Virus record (IMG/VR): IMGVR_UViG_3300050821_008453
Coordinates: 1 to 30,526 of that record
Source: a virus
DNA: 30,526 bases
Reading direction: 5' to 3' (one strand)
Shown: piece after piece, positions 28,619 through 30,526 of the stretch
Numbering within the stretch: position 1 is the first letter of the stretch
How the letters are laid out: the number at the start of each line of letters is the position of its first letter
Translations under genes and position numbers: made by a program
The notes under the pieces: model-generated
Databases searched by the model: none
What the model was told of the DNA's origin: nothing
The model's input: the letters and a program-made list of their open reading frames with translations, nothing else

Positions 28619-28824
28619 TTCTTATTCCTCTCCTCAATAGCGCACAAGCGCCCATGAAAGTCTTTCATTTCTTGTCTAATGCCATCGCTAAAAACCTTTA
28701 TTTCATCTCGTATAGAACTTAAGGTTTTGTCTGTTTTGTTATCCAAATGACAATGAAGAACGATTACAGTTGTTAGATTTGTGGCAACCACCATCAATAC
28801 GGTTAATACTTCTGTCCAGTCCAT
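28615..28824 (-). CDS. small membrane-anchored coiled-coil protein ('KDFHGRL' family, copy 3)
   Basis: 69 residues from the ATG at 28824, with AAGGAG 6 bases upstream; seven extra residues upstream lack a site. MDWTEVLTVLMVVATNLTTV (transmembrane) and the tail QEMKDFHGRLCAIEERNKK are almost the same as the product at 11002-11178; the middle is longer (SSIRDEIKVFSDGI). DNA identity is exact over 50 and 27 bases. It lies between the capsid operon promoter and a hypothetical gene. Confidence 0.7.
   Translation of the reverse strand: MDWTEVLTVLMVVATNLTTVIVLHCHLDNKTDKTLSSIRDEIKVFSDGIRQEMKDFHGRLCAIEERNKK
28619..28668. repeat. dispersed 50-bp direct repeat, copy B
   Basis: Identical to 11006-11055. 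See the paralogous coiled-coil genes. The shared DNA could support recombination between the two parts of the genome. Confidence 0.85.
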
Positions 28825-28891
28825 AAACATCTCCTTTTCGATCAAATATGCCTTATTTTCAGTATATAAGGAAAGTACATTTTCTTCATAC

Positions 28892-28920
28892 TTGACTTAA
28901 AGTCTAAATTTTAATATGTC
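28892..28920 (+). promoter_or_regulatory. promoter of the scaffold-capsid unit with GACT-N3-AGTC operator
   Basis: TTGACT (28892-28897) is followed by TAAAGTCTAAATTTTAATATG. A -10 could be TAATAT (28912) or TATGTC (28915). The inverted repeat GACT-TAA-AGTC lies over the -35 and the segment TTGACT-N3-AGTCTAAAT is shared with the promoter at 21434. The scaffold ATG is about 70 bases downstream. Confidence 0.55.
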
Positions 28921-28986
28921 ATAAGCAAGAGTCATTACGATTCTTTCTCGGCGCAAAAGAGATCTCGCCAATCTCAAAGGAAACAC

Positions 28987-29700
28987 ATGAGTTTAACAGA
29001 ACAGACCCAAACACCTGAAATGGTCGCCCAGGCTGAAGAAACCCATGAAAAGAAGTCTCCGCAAGAGAGTTTTGCGGAACTTCGAAAGGCCAAAGAAGAC
29101 CTAGAGAGGCAACTATGGCAAGCAAAAAAAGAGCGCGAAATTGAGCAACAAATGCTGTTGCAACAGCACGCGAAAGCTCAGCCCGCGCAGGAAGATGATT
29201 TCGATTACAAACAGCTAGAGCAAGAAGAATTCCCTGACGGGAAGAAACTTGTTAAAGCTTTTGGTGCGATAAACAAGAAAATGTCGGACTACGAGCAGAA
29301 GCTGGTTGATAAGGAAGTTAAAATCCAGTCTTTAGAGTTTGTTGTAGATAACCCTGACTTTAAACAGGTCGTCACGGCTGAAAATATTGAAAAATATATT
29401 AAAAACGACGAAGACAATCGCGAAGCTGTAGAGAAATCGTCGAATCCTTTGAGAAAGGTTTATAATCTTATCAAGAAAAGCGCCGCCTATCAAGCTGATA
29501 TTTCAGCTAGTGCCGCGAAAAGTAAATCATCTTCTCAAGAGCAACAAAGAGTCGATGAAAAGGAACAGAAGCCAAAGACTGGAAGCTTAGGAGTCAGATC
29601 CGAAGCGGTAACAGTTGCGGCTAAACTATCCAATTCAAAGATGACTAAAGAGCAGAAATCAGCTCTTTGGAAAGAAACGATGACCGCAGCCCGTCGATGA
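28987..29700 (+). CDS. head scaffolding protein
   Basis: 237 residues, charged and helical, with AAAGGA 6-9 bases before the ATG. Coiled coil at about 25-60 ('FAELRKAKEDLERQLWQAKK') and 95-115, and a short helical C-terminus ('MTKEQKSALWKETMTAARR') of the kind that binds coat protein in P22-like scaffolds. It lies directly before the capsid gene, as scaffolds do. It would guide capsid assembly and leave the procapsid. Sequence similarity to a named family cannot be checked here. Confidence 0.75.
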   Translation: MSLTEQTQTPEMVAQAEETHEKKSPQESFAELRKAKEDLERQLWQAKKEREIEQQMLLQQHAKAQPAQEDDFDYKQLEQEEFPDGKKLVKAFGAINKKMSDYEQKLVDKEVKIQSLEFVVDNPDFKQVVTAENIEKYIKNDEDNREAVEKSSNPLRKVYNLIKKSAAYQADISASAAKSKSSSQEQQRVDEKEQKPKTGSLGVRSEAVTVAAKLSNSKMTKEQKSALWKETMTAARR

Positions 29701-29705
29701 CCTTC

Positions 29706-29726
29706 GTCTTAACATGAGGTTAAGAC
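29706..29726 (+). promoter_or_regulatory. hairpin carrying the capsid ribosome site
   Basis: GTCTTAAC / GTTAAGAC (29706-29713 with 29719-29726) is a perfect 8-bp stem with a 5-base loop; the GAGG ribosome site straddles the loop and first stem pair, and the ATG follows two bases after the stem. It could modulate capsid translation. Confidence 0.5.
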
Positions 29727-29727
29727 A

Positions 29728-29835
29728 ATGTCAGGCCCGACAACAACCAATATTCTGCCACCTGCTGTACAACAGCAATTGAGCATGAAACTATTGGCTC
29801 GTCCTATGCCAGACTTGATTCATACTACGATGGGT
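29728..29835 (+). CDS. major capsid protein, exon 1 (interrupted by intron)
   Basis: The ATG at 29728 follows the scaffold gene and encodes MSGPTTTNILPPAVQQQLSM…, then KLLARPMPDLIHTTMG. This matches the N-terminus expected of P22-like coat proteins, where a T/N-rich start leads into L-L-x-R-P-x-P-x-L-I-H. Read straight on, the frame meets TAG at 29842. I place the exon end after T29835 because that T can form the conserved U-G pair of group I P1. Only about 36 residues are visible; the rest of the gene lies past the window. A truncated pseudogene is the alternative if splicing does not occur. Confidence 0.75.
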
Positions 29836-30510
29836 AAACAATAGGGATTGCTCATCTAAAATTTGACTATATGCTGGAAACTCCTAAAGCTTTCTGGTAC
29901 ACTGATTTGTTGTGCATATTATCAGTGTGAAAATCCAGGAGATATTACAATGGACTATCAGCAGGAAAGGCTCGATTTAGATAAGGCATGGTTTGCAGGA
30001 GTTTTTGAAGGAGAAGGATCATTTTCCTTAAGTGTTAATCGACGAATTGAAAGAGGAAAGGATAAAATTAGATTTTTTCCTTTTTGTTGTTTAACAAATT
30101 CCGATGTGACCATGATTAATGAGATTGAAAGAATTCTTATGTTACACGAAATCAAATATTATAAAGCATTTCGGGGAAAAAGACATGAGCATTATAAAAA
30201 TCTTTGGCATATCCAAATAGGTGGAATGACTCGATGTATTGAATTTATCACTTGGATTTTACCTTTCATTAGAGGTGAAAAAAAACTTAAAGCCGAAAAA
30301 CTTTTAAATTTATGCAAAATTAGAATGGCAAAAATGACAAAGTTTTGGGGAGTTCCATATAGTGATGATGATATACAATTGATAAATGAAATCAGAGGAA
30401 TGCAAAAATCGGGAATCCTCAACGACTTTACGTCAAACACTGAAAAGTGAAGATAAAGTCTGAACATACGTGAGAGCGTATGAGGAGGGAATAACAAGAC
30501 CTCCCGCCAG
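29836..30510 (+). ncRNA. group I intron with endonuclease ORF
   Basis: By eye the core pairs are: P1 GATGGGT (29829-29835, exon end) with GCTCATC (29850-29856), including the U-G splice-site pair; P3 TTTGAC (29862-29867) with GTCAAA (30432-30437); P4 CTGGA (29874-29878) with TCCAG (29934-29938); P5 ACACTGAT (29899-29906) with ATCAGTGT (29921-29928); P7 GACTTT (30424-30429) with AAAGTC (30455-30460); P8 CACT-GAAA-AGTG (30438-30449); P9 CATACG / CGTATG (30465-30470 with 30477-30482). A GGAGG / CCTCC stem follows. The 3' end is provisionally after G30510, giving an open frame Y-N-H-E-F; this end is uncertain. Confidence 0.85.
29950..30450 (+). CDS. LAGLIDADG homing endonuclease (intron-encoded)
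   Basis: 166 residues from the ATG at 29950, 8 bases after GGAG; a longer frame from 29863 runs through the P3-P5 RNA core and is less likely. 'WFAGVFEGEGSFSLSVNRRI' is the LAGLIDADG helix and active acid (about residues 15-30: G-V-F-E-G-E-G). Only one such motif is clear, so it would act as a dimer, or a second motif is degenerate. Other blocks: 'FFPFCCLTNSDVTMINEIER', 'FRGKRHEHYKNLWHIQIGGM', 'KAEKLLNLCKIRMAKM'. Single-motif enzymes cut intronless alleles and spread the intron; some also aid splicing. The stop lies inside P8 of the ribozyme. Confidence 0.92.
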   Translation: MDYQQERLDLDKAWFAGVFEGEGSFSLSVNRRIERGKDKIRFFPFCCLTNSDVTMINEIERILMLHEIKYYKAFRGKRHEHYKNLWHIQIGGMTRCIEFITWILPFIRGEKKLKAEKLLNLCKIRMAKMTKFWGVPYSDDDIQLINEIRGMQKSGILNDFTSNTEK

Positions 30511-30526
30511 TATAACCATGAATTTC

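Overview
The window looks like most of the genome of an AT-rich temperate double-stranded DNA phage. Head genes (terminase small and large subunits, P22-type portal, scaffold, start of the major capsid gene) lie at the right end. Virion and tail-fibre genes lie at the left end, so the true genome continues past both edges. The host cannot be named from sequence alone. Promoters are ordinary TTGACA/TATAAT type and Shine-Dalgarno sites are clear, so the host is a bacterium with standard sigma-70-like signals.

Layout. 1-2731 (+): two virion-like proteins, the first cut by the window edge, then a tiny basic ORF. 2728-3383 (-): a DNA-binding protein and two small membrane or secreted proteins. 3457-9015 (+): three Gly/Thr/Asn-rich tail-fibre genes with two small genes among them. 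9019-14128 (-): a tightly overlapped run of 15 mostly tiny genes that starts with parA and a ribbon-helix-helix partner and includes a metallophosphoesterase and a DUF551 protein. 14290-14801 (+): three small genes ended by a strong terminator. 14871-17499 (-): XRE regulator, Bet/RecT-type annealing protein, PD-(D/E)XK nuclease and three small early genes, facing a second XRE regulator at 17599 (+). 18231-20453 (+): replication module, with two winged-helix replication proteins, a candidate iteron origin inside the second, and a RusA-like resolvase. 20445-21370 (-): four small genes. 21490-24507 (+): ParB-domain protein, small genes and terminase. 24559-28112 (+): portal and small genes. 28114-28824 (-): tRNA-Asn and two genes. 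28987-30526 (+): scaffold and capsid gene.

ParA plus a ribbon-helix-helix partner, an iteron-type origin and no visible integrase suggest a phage that persists as a plasmid, although unseen sequence could hold an integrase. Bet, the PD-(D/E)XK nuclease and RusA form a recombination set. Repeated operator-like sequences (GACT-N3-AGTC at three promoters; TGACA/TGTCA at the parA and nuclease-bet regions) suggest shared control by the XRE regulators.

The most striking feature is at the right edge. The capsid reading frame stops after a few codons because a group I intron begins at about 29836. P1 (with the U-G pair), P3, P4, P5, P7, P8 and P9 can all be paired by eye, and a LAGLIDADG endonuclease ORF sits inside the ribozyme. 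Second-tier observations are 23-bp iterons read in three different frames within a replication gene, a scattered family of small membrane/coiled-coil genes with near-identical DNA segments, and a candidate plus-strand small RNA between nuclease and bet.
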